DNA of 64,000 bases from Pseudomonas rhizophila (GCF_003033885.1 NZ_CP024081.1:2235924-2299923); one strand, 5' to 3'; positions 36,931 through 48,491 are shown, numbered from the stretch's first letter. Numbers and translations: made by a program. Notes: generated from the sequence alone by a model not told the origin.

Positions 36931-37924
36931 GAGCATCCACCTGGCGTTCGGCGTCTTTCACCGCTTGCTCCAGGGGCTCTATTTGTTCATCCGACGCCCC
37001 TGCGGCCCTGGCCTTGCTGAGTTCGGCGCGACGCATGGCCAATTGGATCTTGGCCCGTTTCAGCTCGGCACTTTGAGTGGGGGCGGGGGTTGAAACAGTG
37101 GGCTGGACCGTCCCTTCCAATTGCGTCAAGGTTTGTTGCGCCGCTTCGAACTGGCGCTGTAGCACGATCAATTGCGACTGTTGTTCGAAGGTCGGCGGGT
37201 GGCCGAATGCTTTCAAGGATTTGTTCAACTGCGCCCGGCTCATGGCCAGGTCGACCTTGGCTTTTTTCAAGGCCGCATCGGCGTTGGCGGCTTTTTGCGC
37301 CCGTACCCGCTCCAGTGCCGCTTGCACGGGGTCGACGGACTGGGTTTGGGGCTGTGAGGCGCGCTGTGTACGGGCCAGACGCTCGGCGAGACGCTGCTCC
37401 TCTTCGCGGCGCAGACGTGCGTTGCGCTGTTCGAAGCGCCGCCGGGCATGGTCGCGCTTGGCGGTGCGCGCTTGCTGCTCTTCGACGCTGAAGGCCAAGC
37501 CACCGACCACCGGCACCACGGTTGCCGTGGGCAATGGGTGCATTTCGATGCAGTCGACCGGGCAGGGCGCCACGCATAGATCGCAGCCTGTGCATTCGTC
37601 GACCAGGACGGTGTGCATCAACTTCGCCGCACCGACAATCGCGTCTACCGGGCAGGCCTGGATGCACTTGGTGCAGCCGATGCATTCGGCTTCGCGAATA
37701 AAGGCGATCTGCGCCGGGGCTGAACCACGGCTGGTATCGAGCTCAAGCACAGGCACTTTCATCAGCTCGGCCAAGGCGGCGATGGTTTCACGGCCACCGG
37801 GCGGACACTTGTTGATCGGTTCGCCCTGGGCGATGCCTTCGGCGTAGGGCTTGCACCCGGGGTGGCCGCACTTGCCGCATTGGGTCTGCGGCAGCAGGGC
37901 GTCGATACGTTGAATCAGACTCAT
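36917..37924 (-). CDS. rnfB: RnfB/RsxB ferredoxin-like subunit with extra repeated tail
   Basis: A 335-residue iron-sulfur protein. Residues 1-45 hold a 4Fe-4S site (Cys16, 19, 24, 40) and residues 81-121 hold two further CxxCxxC...CP clusters (Cys81/84/87/91 and Cys111/114/117/121). The usual N-terminal membrane helix of RnfB is absent; the protein starts directly at [16 protein letters not shown]. From residue about 140 on is a long charged, probably helical tail (a [17 protein letters not shown] stretch). It carries two related repeats, each with an AKxxLAMxRAxLxK core followed by a spacer and an acidic helix. Such tails are familiar from RnfC, so the gene may have taken over part of RnfC. 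It is overlapped by rnfA (four bases) and by rnfD. Confidence 0.85.
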   Translation of the reverse strand: MSLIQRIDALLPQTQCGKCGHPGCKPYAEGIAQGEPINKCPPGGRETIAALAELMKVPVLELDTSRGSAPAQIAFIREAECIGCTKCIQACPVDAIVGAAKLMHTVLVDECTGCDLCVAPCPVDCIEMHPLPTATVVPVVGGLAFSVEEQQARTAKRDHARRRFEQRNARLRREEEQRLAERLARTQRASQPQTQSVDPVQAALERVRAQKAANADAALKKAKVDLAMSRAQLNKSLKAFGHPPTFEQQSQLIVLQRQFEAAQQTLTQLEGTVQPTVSTPAPTQSAELKRAKIQLAMRRAELSKARAAGASDEQIEPLEQAVKDAERQVDAHVAP

Positions 37925-38493
37925 GCTTTGACCAGCCCGCGCAATCCAAGAAATGCCACCGCCATGAGCCCTGCGCCGATCAACTGGATCGGCAGACCAC
38001 GAAAGGGTCTGGGGATATCGTTATCGAAGGTGCGCTGACGCAAATCATCGAACAGGCTCAACACCAGCCAGAAACCCAGGCCGGCGCCCAGGCTCGCGGC
38101 GACGGTGAGGCCCAGGCCGTGGTCATTCCGGCTGTTGATCAGCGTGATGCCCAGTATGCCGGCATTGCCCAGCAGCAGTGGCCACAAACCATCGAACGGC
38201 AGCGTCGGCAGCCAGCGCCCCAGCCAGTGCAGCAACGGTGCAATCAGCAACACACTCAAGGACAGCCATGCCAACAGGCGCAGCGAGGTCAGATTGGCCG
38301 GAACCAGCAGCCAGCGATCGATCAGATAACCCAAGGTGCCGACCATCAGCATCAGGCATGTCGTCGCCAGGCCCAGGGCGTGGACTTGCCTTCTTCCATT
38401 GGCCGCCAGCAGCGGATTGACGCCCAGCGGCCAATGCAACACAAGGTTGTTGATCAGGGCGGCGCTGAACAGTGTAAGAACGATTTCGGTCAT
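37921..38493 (-). CDS. rnfA: Electron transport complex subunit RnfA/RsxA
   Basis: A 190-residue membrane protein with six hydrophobic segments. The [18 protein letters not shown] (about residues 12-29) and [22 protein letters not shown] (about 106-127) segments match the RnfA/RnfE family. The Cys found in many RnfA proteins near the first segment is not obvious. It is the first gene of the rnf operon (rnfA-B-D-G-E-nth) and is separated from metG by 129 bases that include the metG terminator. Confidence 0.85.
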   Translation of the reverse strand: MTEIVLTLFSAALINNLVLHWPLGVNPLLAANGRRQVHALGLATTCLMLMVGTLGYLIDRWLLVPANLTSLRLLAWLSLSVLLIAPLLHWLGRWLPTLPFDGLWPLLLGNAGILGITLINSRNDHGLGLTVAASLGAGLGFWLVLSLFDDLRQRTFDNDIPRPFRGLPIQLIGAGLMAVAFLGLRGLVKA

Positions 38494-38568
38494 GGGCGTG
38501 CTGGAACGAGAACCTGTCGTTAGAGGTTAGGCATTATCCGGCACACCGTCAGGGTGGGCCAGATATGA

Positions 38569-38602
38569 AAATCCCACAGTCGCCTGCCGGCGACTGTGGG
38601 AT
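38569..38602 (-). terminator. Terminator of metG
   Basis: ATCCCACAGTCGCC and its complement form a 14-base stem; on the minus strand it ends GGGATTTTC. It lies about 20 bases after the metG stop, upstream of rnfA. Confidence 0.82.
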
Positions 38603-38622
38603 CGGTACCGCGCGTGGTCGCG

Positions 38623-40668
38623 TTATTTGATCCGCTGACCCGGCTTGGCGCCGCTATCGGGGCTCAGCAGGTAGATTTCTTCACCGCCGGGACCTGCCGC
38701 CATCACCATGCCTTCGGAGATGCCGAAACGCATTTTGCGCGGCTTGAGGTTGGCGATCATCATCGTCAGCCGGCCTTCGAGCTTGGCCGGGTCTGGATAG
38801 GCGCTCTTGATGCCGGAGAACACGTTGCGCTGCTCATCACCGATGTCCAGCGTCAGGCGCAGTAGCTTGTCGGCGCCTTCCACGGCTTCAGCCTTGACGA
38901 TCAGGGCTACGCGCAGGTCGATGGCGGCAAAGGCGTCGAAATCGATCTCCGGCGACAACGGGTCCTTGGTCAGCTCGCCATTGCCGGCCGGGGCACCGGT
39001 GTCGGTCTGGCTGGCGGCCAGGTCTTCTTTCGAGGCGTCGGTCATGGCTTGCACCTTGGTGGCGTCGATGCGAGTCATCAGCGGCTTGAACTCGTTCAGT
39101 TGATGGTTGCTCAGCAGCGTCTGGTGATCGTCCCAGGTCAGCGGTGCGACGTTCAGGAAAGCTTCGGCATCGGCGGCCAGCAACGGCAGCACCGGCTTGA
39201 GGAAGATCACCAGTTGGCGGAACAGATTGATACCCAGGGCGCAGATCGCCTGGACTTCGTCCTGCTTGCCTTCCTGTTTGTTCAGTGACCACGGCGCCTT
39301 GTCGGCGATCCAGGCATTGGCGCGGTCGGCCAGGGCCATGATCTCGCGCATCGCCCGGGCAAAGTCACGGGCCTCGTAGGCTTCGGCGATGCTCGGGGCC
39401 GCCGCCAGAAAGGCCTCGGTCAGCTCCGGCGCGGCGTTACCGGCCACCAGTACACCGGCGTTGCCTTTGTGGATGAAGCCGGCGCAACGGCTGGCGATGT
39501 TGACTACCTTGCCCACCAGGTCGGAGTTGACCTTCTGCACGAAGTCTTCAAGGTTCAGGTCCAGGTCGTCCACGCCACGGCCGAGCTTGGCCGCGTAGTA
39601 GTAGCGCAGGTATTCCGGCGACAGATGGTCCAGGTAGGTCCGGGCCTTGATGAAGGTGCCGCGGGACTTGGACATTTTCTGTCCGTTGACGGTCAGGTAG
39701 CCGTGGACGTTGATACCGGTCGGTTTACGGAAACCGGCGCCTTCGAGCATGGCGGGCCAGAACAGCGCGTGGAAGTTCACGATGTCCTTGCCGATGAAGT
39801 GATACACCTCGGCCGTGGAGTCCTTGCCCCAGAACGCGTCGAAGTCCAGCTCCGGCGTGCGGTCGCAAAGGTTCTTGAAGCTCGCCATGTAGCCGATGGG
39901 CGCGTCCAGCCATACGTAGAAATACTTGCCGGGCTCGCCGGGGATTTCGAAGCCGAAGTACGGCGCATCGCGGGAAATGTCCCACTCTTGCAGGCCGGAG
40001 TCGAGCCATTCGGCGAGCTTATTGGCCACCGCGTCGTGCAACGTGCCGCTGCGGGTCCAGGTTTGCAGCATCTCTTGGAAGTCCGGCAGCTTGAAGAAGA
40101 AGTGCTGGGAGTCCTTGAGCACTGGCGTCGCCCCGGAAATCGCCGATTTCGGGTCCTTCAGGTCGGTCGGTGCGTAGGTGGCGCCGCATTTTTCGCAGTT
40201 ATCGCCGTACTGGTCCTCGGTGCCACATTTCGGGCAAGTGCCTTTGATAAAGCGGTCGGCCAGGAACATTTTCTTTTCCGGGTCGAAATACTGGGTGATC
40301 GAACGGGTCGCGATGTGCCCGGCGTCACGCAGCTTCAGGTAGATCTGGCTCGACAGCTCACGGTTTTCTTCGGCGTGAGTGGAGTGGAAGTTGTCGAAGT
40401 CCACCAGGAAATCGGCAAAGTCGGCGCTGTGTTCGGCCTGGACGTTGGCGATCAGTTGCTCCGGGGTGATGCCTTCCTTTTCCGCGCGCAGCATGATGGC
40501 CGAACCGTGGGCGTCGTCGGCGCAGACATAGATGCACTGGTTGCCGCGATGTTTCTGGAAGCGCGTCCACATATCGGTCTGGATGTATTCCAGCATATGG
40601 CCGAGGTGAATCGAACCATTGGCATAGGGCAGGGCGCTGGTGACGAGGATCTTGCGTGGCTCGGACAT
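38623..40668 (-). CDS. metG: Methionyl-tRNA synthetase
   Basis: MetG charges tRNA(Met). The 681-residue class I enzyme has the HIGH-type motif HLGH at residues 21-24 and a zinc site from CPKCG and CEKCG (Cys145, 148, 158, 161). The QKMSKSRGT loop is at about 332-340, and a C-terminal OB-fold tRNA-binding domain runs from about 575 to 681 ([15 protein letters not shown]). It is divergent from mrp, as in P. aeruginosa. The 307-base gap to mrp holds a REP doublet. Confidence 0.97.
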   Translation of the reverse strand: MSEPRKILVTSALPYANGSIHLGHMLEYIQTDMWTRFQKHRGNQCIYVCADDAHGSAIMLRAEKEGITPEQLIANVQAEHSADFADFLVDFDNFHSTHAEENRELSSQIYLKLRDAGHIATRSITQYFDPEKKMFLADRFIKGTCPKCGTEDQYGDNCEKCGATYAPTDLKDPKSAISGATPVLKDSQHFFFKLPDFQEMLQTWTRSGTLHDAVANKLAEWLDSGLQEWDISRDAPYFGFEIPGEPGKYFYVWLDAPIGYMASFKNLCDRTPELDFDAFWGKDSTAEVYHFIGKDIVNFHALFWPAMLEGAGFRKPTGINVHGYLTVNGQKMSKSRGTFIKARTYLDHLSPEYLRYYYAAKLGRGVDDLDLNLEDFVQKVNSDLVGKVVNIASRCAGFIHKGNAGVLVAGNAAPELTEAFLAAAPSIAEAYEARDFARAMREIMALADRANAWIADKAPWSLNKQEGKQDEVQAICALGINLFRQLVIFLKPVLPLLAADAEAFLNVAPLTWDDHQTLLSNHQLNEFKPLMTRIDATKVQAMTDASKEDLAASQTDTGAPAGNGELTKDPLSPEIDFDAFAAIDLRVALIVKAEAVEGADKLLRLTLDIGDEQRNVFSGIKSAYPDPAKLEGRLTMMIANLKPRKMRFGISEGMVMAAGPGGEEIYLLSPDSGAKPGQRIK

Positions 40669-40781
40669 GGGGCTCGGCTACTTGATGAAACGGAGGTCGG
40701 CCACTATAAAGCGCTGGGAAATATATTTCACCCCACTGGCCTGTTTCCGGATGCATTGCTGGGGGCGGTATGGACACAACC

Positions 40782-40904
40782 TGTGGCGAGGGGATTTGTC
40801 CCCGCTGGACTGCGCAGCAGTCCAAAATAGAGCACTCTGACACACTGTAGCAGCAGGTTTTAGGGCCGCTGCGCGCCCCAACGGGGATAAATCCCCTCGC
40901 CACA
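40782..40904. repeat. REP doublet (GTGGCGAGGGGAT family)
   Basis: Left arm TGTGGCGAGGGGATTTGTCC and right arm CGGGGATAAATCCCCTCGCC bound the element. It lies between metG and mrp; no gene is seen in the 307-base gap. Confidence 0.82.
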
Positions 40905-40975
40905 AAGGTGTTCGCGCGACAGCGTGGGGCGTAGGATAGCGGCCTGTTTTTCAAGTCTTGCTATCGGAGTTGCCC

Positions 40976-42070
40976 ATGAGCGCCGTCAATCGCGCAGCGG
41001 TGGAAGCCGTTCTTCGCCAGTACACCGACCCTTACCTGAATCAGGACCCGGTCAGCGCCGGATGCGTGCGCACCATCGACATCCAGGGCGATCGCGTCAG
41101 CGTCCAGCTGGAAATCGGCTACGCCGCCGATCTGTTCAAGAGCGGGTGGGCGCAAATGCTGCAAATGGCGATCGAGTCCATGGACGGTGTAGCCAGCGCC
41201 AAAGTCGACGTCACCAGCGTGATCGCTGCTCACAAGGCCCAGGCGCAGGTGCCGGGGCTGGCGAACGTCAAGAACGTGATCGCTGTGGCCTCGGGCAAGG
41301 GCGGCGTGGGTAAGTCCACCACCGCCGCCAACCTGGCCCTGGCCCTGGCCCGTGAAGGCGCGAAGGTCGGGATTCTCGACGCGGACATATACGGCCCGAG
41401 TCAGGGCATCATGTTCGGCGTTGCCGAGGGCACCCGGCCGCAGGTCAAGGACCAGAAATGGTTCGTTCCGATCCAGTCCCATGGCGTGGAAGTCATGTCC
41501 ATGGCCTTCCTGACCGATGACAACACGCCGATGGTCTGGCGCGGGCCGATGGTTTCCGGCGCCTTGCTGCAACTGGTGACGCAGACCGCCTGGGGCGATC
41601 TGGATTACCTGGTGATCGACATGCCGCCAGGCACCGGGGATATCCAACTGACCCTGGCGCAGAAAGTCCCGGTGGCCGGTGCGGTGATCGTCACCACGCC
41701 GCAGGATCTGGCCCTGCTGGACGCCCGCAAGGGTGTGGAGATGTTCCGCAAAGTGAACATCCCGGTACTGGGTGTGGTGGAAAACATGGCCGTGCACATC
41801 TGCTCGAACTGCGGACATGCCGAGCATCTGTTCGGTGAAGGCGGCGGAGAAAAACTGGCGAGCCAGTACGGCGTCGAACTGCTGGCCTCGCTGCCGCTGT
41901 CGATGCTGATTCGCGAGCAGGCTGACGGCGGCAAACCCACGGTCATTGCCGAGCCGGACAGCCAGATCGCCATGGTCTATCAGGAACTGGCTCGCCACGT
42001 CGGCGCGCGGATCGTGCTGCAAGAGGCTGCGTCACCGGCGATGCCGAACATCACCATGAGCGACGATTGA
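40976..42070 (+). CDS. mrp: Iron-sulfur cluster carrier Mrp/ApbC
   Basis: A 364-residue P-loop ATPase that carries Fe-S clusters. An N-terminal DUF59/MIP18-type domain (about 1-80) is followed by the Mrp ATPase. Walker A is GKGGVGKSTTA at about residues 107-117, and the Cys pair CSNCGH is at about 277-282. The start at 40976 (MSAVNRAAVEAVL) has CGGAG upstream; the 40958 start adds six residues without support. It is divergent from metG, as is common. In Pseudomonas it is also called apbC. Confidence 0.95.
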   Translation: MSAVNRAAVEAVLRQYTDPYLNQDPVSAGCVRTIDIQGDRVSVQLEIGYAADLFKSGWAQMLQMAIESMDGVASAKVDVTSVIAAHKAQAQVPGLANVKNVIAVASGKGGVGKSTTAANLALALAREGAKVGILDADIYGPSQGIMFGVAEGTRPQVKDQKWFVPIQSHGVEVMSMAFLTDDNTPMVWRGPMVSGALLQLVTQTAWGDLDYLVIDMPPGTGDIQLTLAQKVPVAGAVIVTTPQDLALLDARKGVEMFRKVNIPVLGVVENMAVHICSNCGHAEHLFGEGGGEKLASQYGVELLASLPLSMLIREQADGGKPTVIAEPDSQIAMVYQELARHVGARIVLQEAASPAMPNITMSDD

Positions 42071-42091
42071 ATAAGCCGTAACACAATCCAT

Positions 42092-42180
42092 TGTGGGAGC
42101 GAGCCTGCTCGCGATAGCGGTGTATCAGTCACATCAAAGTTGACTGACCCGGCGCCATCGCGAGCAGGCTCGCTCCCACA
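42092..42180. repeat. REP doublet (GTGGGAGCGAGC family)
   Basis: Arms TGTGGGAGCGAGCCTGCTCG and its complement lie between the convergent mrp and SDR genes. Confidence 0.85.
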
Positions 42181-42198
42181 GTGGTTGTGTGTCGGTTT

Positions 42199-42963
42199 TT
42201 AGATCCGCAACCCGCCATCCATCTCCAGGATCCGACCGGTGTAATAGTCGTTCTCGAAGATGTACGCCGCCGAATGGGCGATCTCCTCGGGTTTGCCCAT
42301 GCGCTTGAGCGGGATGCCAGAGGTCATTTTTTCCAGGGCTTCGGGTTTCATGCCCAGGGTCATTTCGGTTTCGATGAAGCCCGGCGCGATGCCGGCGACA
42401 CGGATGCCGTAGCGTGCCAGTTCCTTGGCCCAGGTCACGGTGGCGGCCGCCACGCCGGCCTTGGCCGCCGAATAGTTGGTCTGGCCGACGTTGCCGGCGC
42501 GCGAGATCGACGAAATGTTGATGATCGCGCCGCTGTTCTTCAGCTCGACCATTTTCGCTGCCACTTCGCGGGTACACAGGAAGACACCCGTGAGGTTGAC
42601 GTCAATCACCGCCTGCCACTGGGCCAGGCTCATTTTGCTCATTTCGCCGTCCTTGACCTTGAGCAGCAAGCCGTCGCGCAGGATCCCGGCGTTGTTGATC
42701 AAGCCGTGAATCGCGCCGAAGTCTTCGGCGACCCGGGCGACCATGTCGCTCACTTGCTCCTCATTGGCGACGTTGCACAGATAAGCCCGGGCCTCGACAC
42801 CCTTGGCCGCGCAGGCGGCAACCGCCTGGTCGAGTTTTTCCTGATTGAGGTCCACCAGGGCGAGCTTGGCGCCTTTGCCGGCGAAATACTCGGCCATGGA
42901 GCGGCCCAGACCCTGGCAACCGCCGGTGATAATGATTACTTTGTCGGTGAGTTGCATTGGCAT
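42199..42963 (-). CDS. SDR-family oxidoreductase (FabG-like)
   Basis: A 254-residue short-chain dehydrogenase. It shows the [14 protein letters not shown] dinucleotide motif (about 14-27), the NNAG motif (about 92-95), the catalytic Ser-Tyr-Lys in [20 protein letters not shown] (about 150-170) and the C-terminal DGGLRI. It most resembles 3-oxoacyl-ACP reductases, but single-copy FabG-like SDRs have varied substrates and none can be named. Two ATG codons are close; the second (42957, MQLTDKV) has better spacing to GGAC. It is divergent from the HugZ-like gene, as in P. aeruginosa. Confidence 0.88.
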   Translation of the reverse strand: MPMQLTDKVIIITGGCQGLGRSMAEYFAGKGAKLALVDLNQEKLDQAVAACAAKGVEARAYLCNVANEEQVSDMVARVAEDFGAIHGLINNAGILRDGLLLKVKDGEMSKMSLAQWQAVIDVNLTGVFLCTREVAAKMVELKNSGAIINISSISRAGNVGQTNYSAAKAGVAAATVTWAKELARYGIRVAGIAPGFIETEMTLGMKPEALEKMTSGIPLKRMGKPEEIAHSAAYIFENDYYTGRILEMDGGLRI

Positions 42964-43120
42964 GTCCAGATTGCAGAGCGGTTGGAGGATGTCCTTTTAC
43001 TGGCCTCTCGATCTGCGACGGCGTAGCCCGGTTGCACACGAGAACTGCCTAAAGGCGCGCTGGTACTTTGCTCCAGTCGCCTGACCGTTTCCAGACGGAT
43101 TTGATCAAAGGAGTCATAAA

Positions 43121-43852
43121 TTGAGCGTTGAAGCTGCCAAGCATGCACGAGAATTGCTGCTCAAGGAATACCGTGGAGTGCTCTCCACCCATTCCAAATC
43201 CATGCCCGGTTTCCCGTTCGGCTCCGTGGTGCCATATTGCCTGGACGACCAAGGCCGTCCACTGATCCTGATCAGCCGTATCGCCCAACACACCCACAAC
43301 CTGCAAAAAGACCCCAAGTGTTCAATGCTCGTAGGTGAGCGGGGGGCCGAGGATGTGCAGGCCGTAGGGCGCCTGACTTATCTGGCCGAGGCGCGCAAGC
43401 TGGAAGACAACCTCGCCATCGACGCCGCCGCTGAGCGTTACTACCGTTATTTCCCGGAGTCGCAGAACTACCACAAGGCCCATGACTTCGATTTCTGGGT
43501 GCTCAACCCGGTGCGTCATCGTTACATCGGTGGCTTTGGGGCCATTCACTGGATCGACCAGATCACCCTGGCCAACCCCTTCGCCGGCAAGGCCGAAGCC
43601 AGCATGATCGACCACATGAATGCCGACCATGCCAAGGCCATCGCGCATTACGTCGAGCTGGCCGGTCTGCCCGCCACCGAACCTGCGCAACTGGCCGGTA
43701 TCGACAGCGAAGGCATGCACTTGCGGATCGGTCAGGCCCTTTACTGGCTGGCGTTTCCAGCGCCTTGCAATACGCCGACACAAGTGCGCGAAGCCTTGGT
43801 TTATCTGGCTCACGCCGAGCAATGGCCAAAAAATGCTGAGGCTGACGCTTGA
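43121..43852 (+). CDS. HugZ-like heme/flavin-binding protein (split barrel, DUF2470)
   Basis: A 243-residue member of the pyridoxamine-phosphate-oxidase-like split-barrel family, with an N-terminal barrel (about 5-150) and a C-terminal DUF2470 domain (about 165-240) that contains MIDHMNADHAKA. Similar proteins (HugZ, HutZ) take part in heme degradation in some bacteria. The start codon is TTG at 43121, supported by AAGGAG seven bases upstream; the protein then starts MSVEAAKHARELL. No heme uptake genes are adjacent, so heme breakdown is only a possibility. Confidence 0.82.
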   Translation: MSVEAAKHARELLLKEYRGVLSTHSKSMPGFPFGSVVPYCLDDQGRPLILISRIAQHTHNLQKDPKCSMLVGERGAEDVQAVGRLTYLAEARKLEDNLAIDAAAERYYRYFPESQNYHKAHDFDFWVLNPVRHRYIGGFGAIHWIDQITLANPFAGKAEASMIDHMNADHAKAIAHYVELAGLPATEPAQLAGIDSEGMHLRIGQALYWLAFPAPCNTPTQVREALVYLAHAEQWPKNAEADA

Positions 43853-43918
43853 ATTCACGAAAGGGCGACGTCATTTAGGGTTTGATAGCAAGGCATTCTT
43901 GCGTTGAGGAACCTTTTG

Positions 43919-44395
43919 ATGCGCCCTTTTTTGTTGCTCTTTCTGCTGTTCCCGGTGTTGGAGCTGTTCGTATTCGTCAAGGTCAGCGGGGCGATCGGGT
44001 TTTTCCCGGCGCTGCTGCTGGTCATTCTCGGCTCGATGCTCGGCGTGTTCGTGCTGCGCATCGCCGGCCTCGCCACGGCTCTGCGTGCCCGTGAAAGCCT
44101 GAACCGTGGCGAGCTGCCTGCCCAGACCATGCTCGAAGGCCTGATGCTGGCCTTGGGTGGCGGTTTGTTGATCCTGCCTGGCTTCATCAGCGATGTGCTG
44201 GGCCTGGTCATGCTGCTGCCGTTCACCCGTCGGTTGCTGGCCAATAAAATGCGCCAGCGTGCCGAAGAACAGGCGATTCGCCAGCGAGCCTTCGCCGACG
44301 ACCTTCAGCCCCGTGGCGGGCCGCCTCCACGAGAACCTGTGGGCCGCGAACCGGATGTGATCGAAGGCGAGTTCGAGCACCGCGATACCAAGTAA
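43919..44395 (+). CDS. fxsA: FxsA family membrane protein
   Basis: A 158-residue membrane protein. It has two to three hydrophobic segments (about 2-20, 26-47 and 74-100), with FLLFPVLELFVFVKV at the N-terminus, and a charged Arg-rich C-terminal tail. FxsA in E. coli affects exclusion of phage T7 by F plasmid; its normal role is unknown. GAGGAA lies seven bases upstream of the ATG at 43919. It is next to groESL, which is also the usual place in enterics and Pseudomonas. Confidence 0.9.
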   Translation: MRPFLLLFLLFPVLELFVFVKVSGAIGFFPALLLVILGSMLGVFVLRIAGLATALRARESLNRGELPAQTMLEGLMLALGGGLLILPGFISDVLGLVMLLPFTRRLLANKMRQRAEEQAIRQRAFADDLQPRGGPPPREPVGREPDVIEGEFEHRDTK

Positions 44396-44403
44396 AACCA
44401 GCG

Positions 44404-44433
44404 ACACGGCACCTTCGGGTGCCGTGTTCGTTT
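44404..44433 (+). terminator. Terminator-like hairpin after fxsA
   Basis: ACACGGCACC-TTCG-GGTGCCGTGT is a ten-base stem with a stable UUCG loop, followed by a short TCGTTTT. The T-run is weak, so termination may be partial. Confidence 0.65.
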
Positions 44434-44468
44434 TCGGCTTCGTGAAGTAAAAAATTTTCTACCCGACC

Positions 44469-44497
44469 CTTGAAATCGGCTTGTACGCCCTTATGTA
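44469..44497 (+). promoter_or_regulatory. Sigma32 heat-shock promoter of groESL
   Basis: CTTGAAA (44469-44475), 12 bases, then CCCTTATGTA (44488-44497) fits the sigma32 pattern CTTGAAA-N11-16-CCCCATNT closely. It is about 145 bases upstream of groES. No CIRCE element is seen. Confidence 0.8.
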
Positions 44498-44639
44498 TGG
44501 GTCACCGCAAGGTTTCCGGTGGCGACACTGGACAGACTTCCGCGGTTCGCTTGACGAACCGCATCCGGCTCCGCCGGCTTTTGTTAAACCCGCCGGGACT
44601 ACACCGGCCGATGAAAACCAAAATTAGGAGAGATCGACA

Positions 44640-44933
44640 ATGAAGCTTCGTCCTCTGCATGACCGCGTCGTCATCCGTCGCAGCGAAGAAGAGAAGAAAA
44701 CCGCTGGCGGTATCGTCCTGCCAGGTTCGGCTGCTGAAAAAGCCAACCACGGTGAAGTTCTCGCTGTAGGCCCAGGCAAGGCTCTGGAAAACGGTGAAGT
44801 ACGTGCGCTGGCCGTGAAAGTGGGTGACAAGGTTGTGTTCGGCCCTTACTCCGGCAGCAACACAGTGAAAGTCGACGGCGAAGACCTGCTGGTGATGAGC
44901 GAGAACGAAATCCTCGCTGTCCTGGAAGACTGA
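44640..44933 (+). CDS. groES: Co-chaperonin GroES
   Basis: A 97-residue GroES ring protein that caps GroEL. The mobile-loop region [16 protein letters not shown] is at about residues 18-33. AGGAGAGATCGACA precedes the ATG. It is the first gene of groESL, with groEL starting 50 bases downstream. Expression is expected from the sigma32 promoter at 44469-44497. Confidence 0.98.
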   Translation: MKLRPLHDRVVIRRSEEEKKTAGGIVLPGSAAEKANHGEVLAVGPGKALENGEVRALAVKVGDKVVFGPYSGSNTVKVDGEDLLVMSENEILAVLED

Positions 44934-44971
44934 TTCCCCCGCTCATTTTCCCGTTACTACAAAGTATTTAA

Positions 44972-46627
<1,656 letters not shown>

Positions 46628-46648
46628 GCCAGCCTTACCCCTTTACTG

Positions 46649-46684
46649 AAAAACCCCGTCTGCGAAAGCAGGCGGGGTTTTTTA
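46649..46684 (+). terminator. Terminator of groESL
   Basis: AAACCCCGTCTGC-GAAA-GCAGGCGGGGTTT hairpin followed by TTT, about 20 bases after the groEL stop. Confidence 0.92.
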
Positions 46685-46726
46685 ATGCCTCGGGTTTACC
46701 CCGCTCATTGAATTTGCACCAATCCC

Positions 46727-46814
46727 TGTGGGAGCGAGCCTGCTCGCGATAGCGGTGTAACAGTCACCCTCAATGTTGCTGATCCGACGCTATCGCGAGC
46801 AGGCTCGCTCCCAC
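46727..46814. repeat. REP doublet (GTGGGAGCGAGC family)
   Basis: Arms TGTGGGAGCGAGCCTGCTCG and its complement lie between groEL and the convergent PAP2 gene. Confidence 0.85.
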
Positions 46815-46828
46815 ATTCAGATTGGTGT

Positions 46829-47569
46829 TCAAGCATTGACGGGTTGGGTTGTCGCCGGTCTCTTCACTGTAGAGACCGGCCGGTACAGCACGTAGTAATA
46901 ACACCCCAGGCAAATCAGCCAACAGAACACCGCTGTCCACGCATTGTGGGAAAAGAAATGCGCCCCTTGCATCATGCGGCTCACGGAGAACAGCGTTCCC
47001 AGGGAGGCAGCGAATATGAAGGCCAGGCGGGCCAGGCGAGGGCGGCGGTCGCGCAGTACGAAGAACAACGCGAACAGCGTAAACCCGGTGGCAGCGTGAC
47101 CACCGGGCCAGCATCGGCCGGGTTTGTCAGTTGCCGGGCGTGGGCTCAGCAGTTCGCTGTAGGTTTGCTTGCCTCCGAACTCCTTCAGGCTCCAGGGGCA
47201 TTGCACTGCCGTTACGGCTTTCATCGGCGTGACGAATGAAGTAGCCAGCGCCAGGGAGAGCACCAGGCAGCCCAGTTCGCGTTTGAACGGTTTGAGTCGG
47301 GTGAGGAAGAACGTGCAGATGAACCCGAGAATCGACAGCACAGAAAACGCGATGACCACCTGTTTGGCCCGGTCATGCAGAATGTCTTCCAGAAAAAAAC
47401 TGTGCCGACCGATGAACCCGTCGACTGGGTCGTAGAACAGCCTGGCCAGATCCATGTCCAGCGTGGTCAGTTCCAGCAGCACCAGGATCACCGCGATTGC
47501 AGCGGGCAGGCCCAGGGCGACCCGGAAATTCAACGGCCTGGAGACGGGACGGGTGGTGGTGGAAACCAT
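46829..47569 (-). CDS. PAP2-family membrane phosphatase
   Basis: A 246-residue membrane protein with about six hydrophobic segments and the PAP2 lipid-phosphatase fold. The GRCWPGGHAATGF motif (the PSGH-type box with its His, about residues 164-176) and SRMMQGAHFFSHNAW (His of the third box, about 206-220) are visible. The start at 47569 gives MVSTTTRPVSRPLNF after AAAGG; the longer frame is rejected. It lies upstream of colRS in the opposite direction, so its promoter region is shared with colR. A role in lipid A or undecaprenyl phosphate turnover is possible but unproven. Confidence 0.85.
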   Translation of the reverse strand: MVSTTTRPVSRPLNFRVALGLPAAIAVILVLLELTTLDMDLARLFYDPVDGFIGRHSFFLEDILHDRAKQVVIAFSVLSILGFICTFFLTRLKPFKRELGCLVLSLALATSFVTPMKAVTAVQCPWSLKEFGGKQTYSELLSPRPATDKPGRCWPGGHAATGFTLFALFFVLRDRRPRLARLAFIFAASLGTLFSVSRMMQGAHFFSHNAWTAVFCWLICLGCYYYVLYRPVSTVKRPATTQPVNA

Positions 47570-47694
47570 GGCAGTACCTTTGGTGGAGTGTTCTTGAGCA
47601 GCGCGTTGCGCGCAGTCTGGCCCGGGCAGCGTGGGCGAGGCGTGAATGCCGGGTGAAAAACTCGTCAATGTCCGGGCAATCCACGCGCGACCCT

Positions 47695-47720
47695 TGCGGG
47701 AGCGGGCTTGCTCGCTACGA
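47695..47720 (+). repeat. Single REP unit (GCGGGAGCGGGC variant)
   Basis: CTTGCGGGAGCGGGCTTGCT is a variant REP arm without a nearby inverted partner. It lies in the PAP2-colR intergenic region, where singletons are less common than doublets in this window. Confidence 0.6.
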
Positions 47721-47807
47721 CCGCCGATACAACCCTAGCCGTGATTCACACTTGGCCTTAAGCTGCGCGGGCCACGATGACCGTCCACGTGCGCAGAGGA
47801 GATGCCC

Positions 47808-48491
47808 ATGCGAATTCTGTTGGTTGAAGACAACCGTGACATCCTGGCCAATCTGGCCGATTACCTGGGGCTCAAAGGCTATACCGTCGATTGTGCCCAG
47901 GATGGTTTGTCGGGGTTACACCTGGCCGCGACCGAGCACTATGACCTGATCGTGCTCGACATCATGCTGCCGGGCATCGACGGCTACACCTTGTGCAAGC
48001 GCCTGCGCGAGGACGCCCGACGTGATACACCGGTGATCATGCTCACCGCCCGGGATCAACTGGACGATCGCCTGCAAGGGTTCAAGTCCGGCGCCGATGA
48101 TTATCTGGTCAAACCTTTTGCCTTGTCGGAGCTGGCGGCGCGGATCGAAGCGGTCATGCGTCGGGCCCAGGGCGGCGGGCGGCGCGCTTTGCAGGTCGGT
48201 GACCTGAGTTACGACCTCGATACCCTGGAAGTCACCCGCGAAGGCAAACTGCTGAAGCTCAACCCTGTAGGCCTGAAGCTGCTGGCGGTCTTGATGCAGA
48301 AAAGCCCCCACGTGCTGCGCCGGGAAATCCTCGAAGAAGCCTTGTGGGGCGATGATTGCCCGGACAGCGACAGTCTGCGCAGCCATGTTCACCAATTACG
48401 TCAGGTGATCGACAAACCGTTCGACAAACCGCTGTTGCACACCGTGCATGGCGTGGGTTATCGCCTGGCCGAGGGCCGAGATGGAGTTTAA
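47808..48491 (+). CDS. colR: Response regulator ColR (OmpR family)
   Basis: A 227-residue OmpR-type regulator. The receiver domain (about 1-118) has phospho-acceptor Asp51 in LIVLDIMLPG and Lys near 101, and the winged-helix DNA-binding domain (about 127-222) includes the RSHVHQLRQVID segment. The second ATG (47808) is taken as start because AGAGGAG lies six bases upstream of it and would abut the first ATG. It overlaps colS by 11 bases. Placement near groESL and before a methyltransferase and InaA-like gene matches the P. aeruginosa colRS locus. Confidence 0.92.
   Translation: MRILLVEDNRDILANLADYLGLKGYTVDCAQDGLSGLHLAATEHYDLIVLDIMLPGIDGYTLCKRLREDARRDTPVIMLTARDQLDDRLQGFKSGADDYLVKPFALSELAARIEAVMRRAQGGGRRALQVGDLSYDLDTLEVTREGKLLKLNPVGLKLLAVLMQKSPHVLRREILEEALWGDDCPDSDSLRSHVHQLRQVIDKPFDKPLLHTVHGVGYRLAEGRDGV

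Noticed and set aside
43121..43852. HugZ-like gene as part of a heme uptake locus
   Set aside because: No TonB receptor, heme ABC transporter or Fur box lies nearby; the neighbours are fxsA and groESL.
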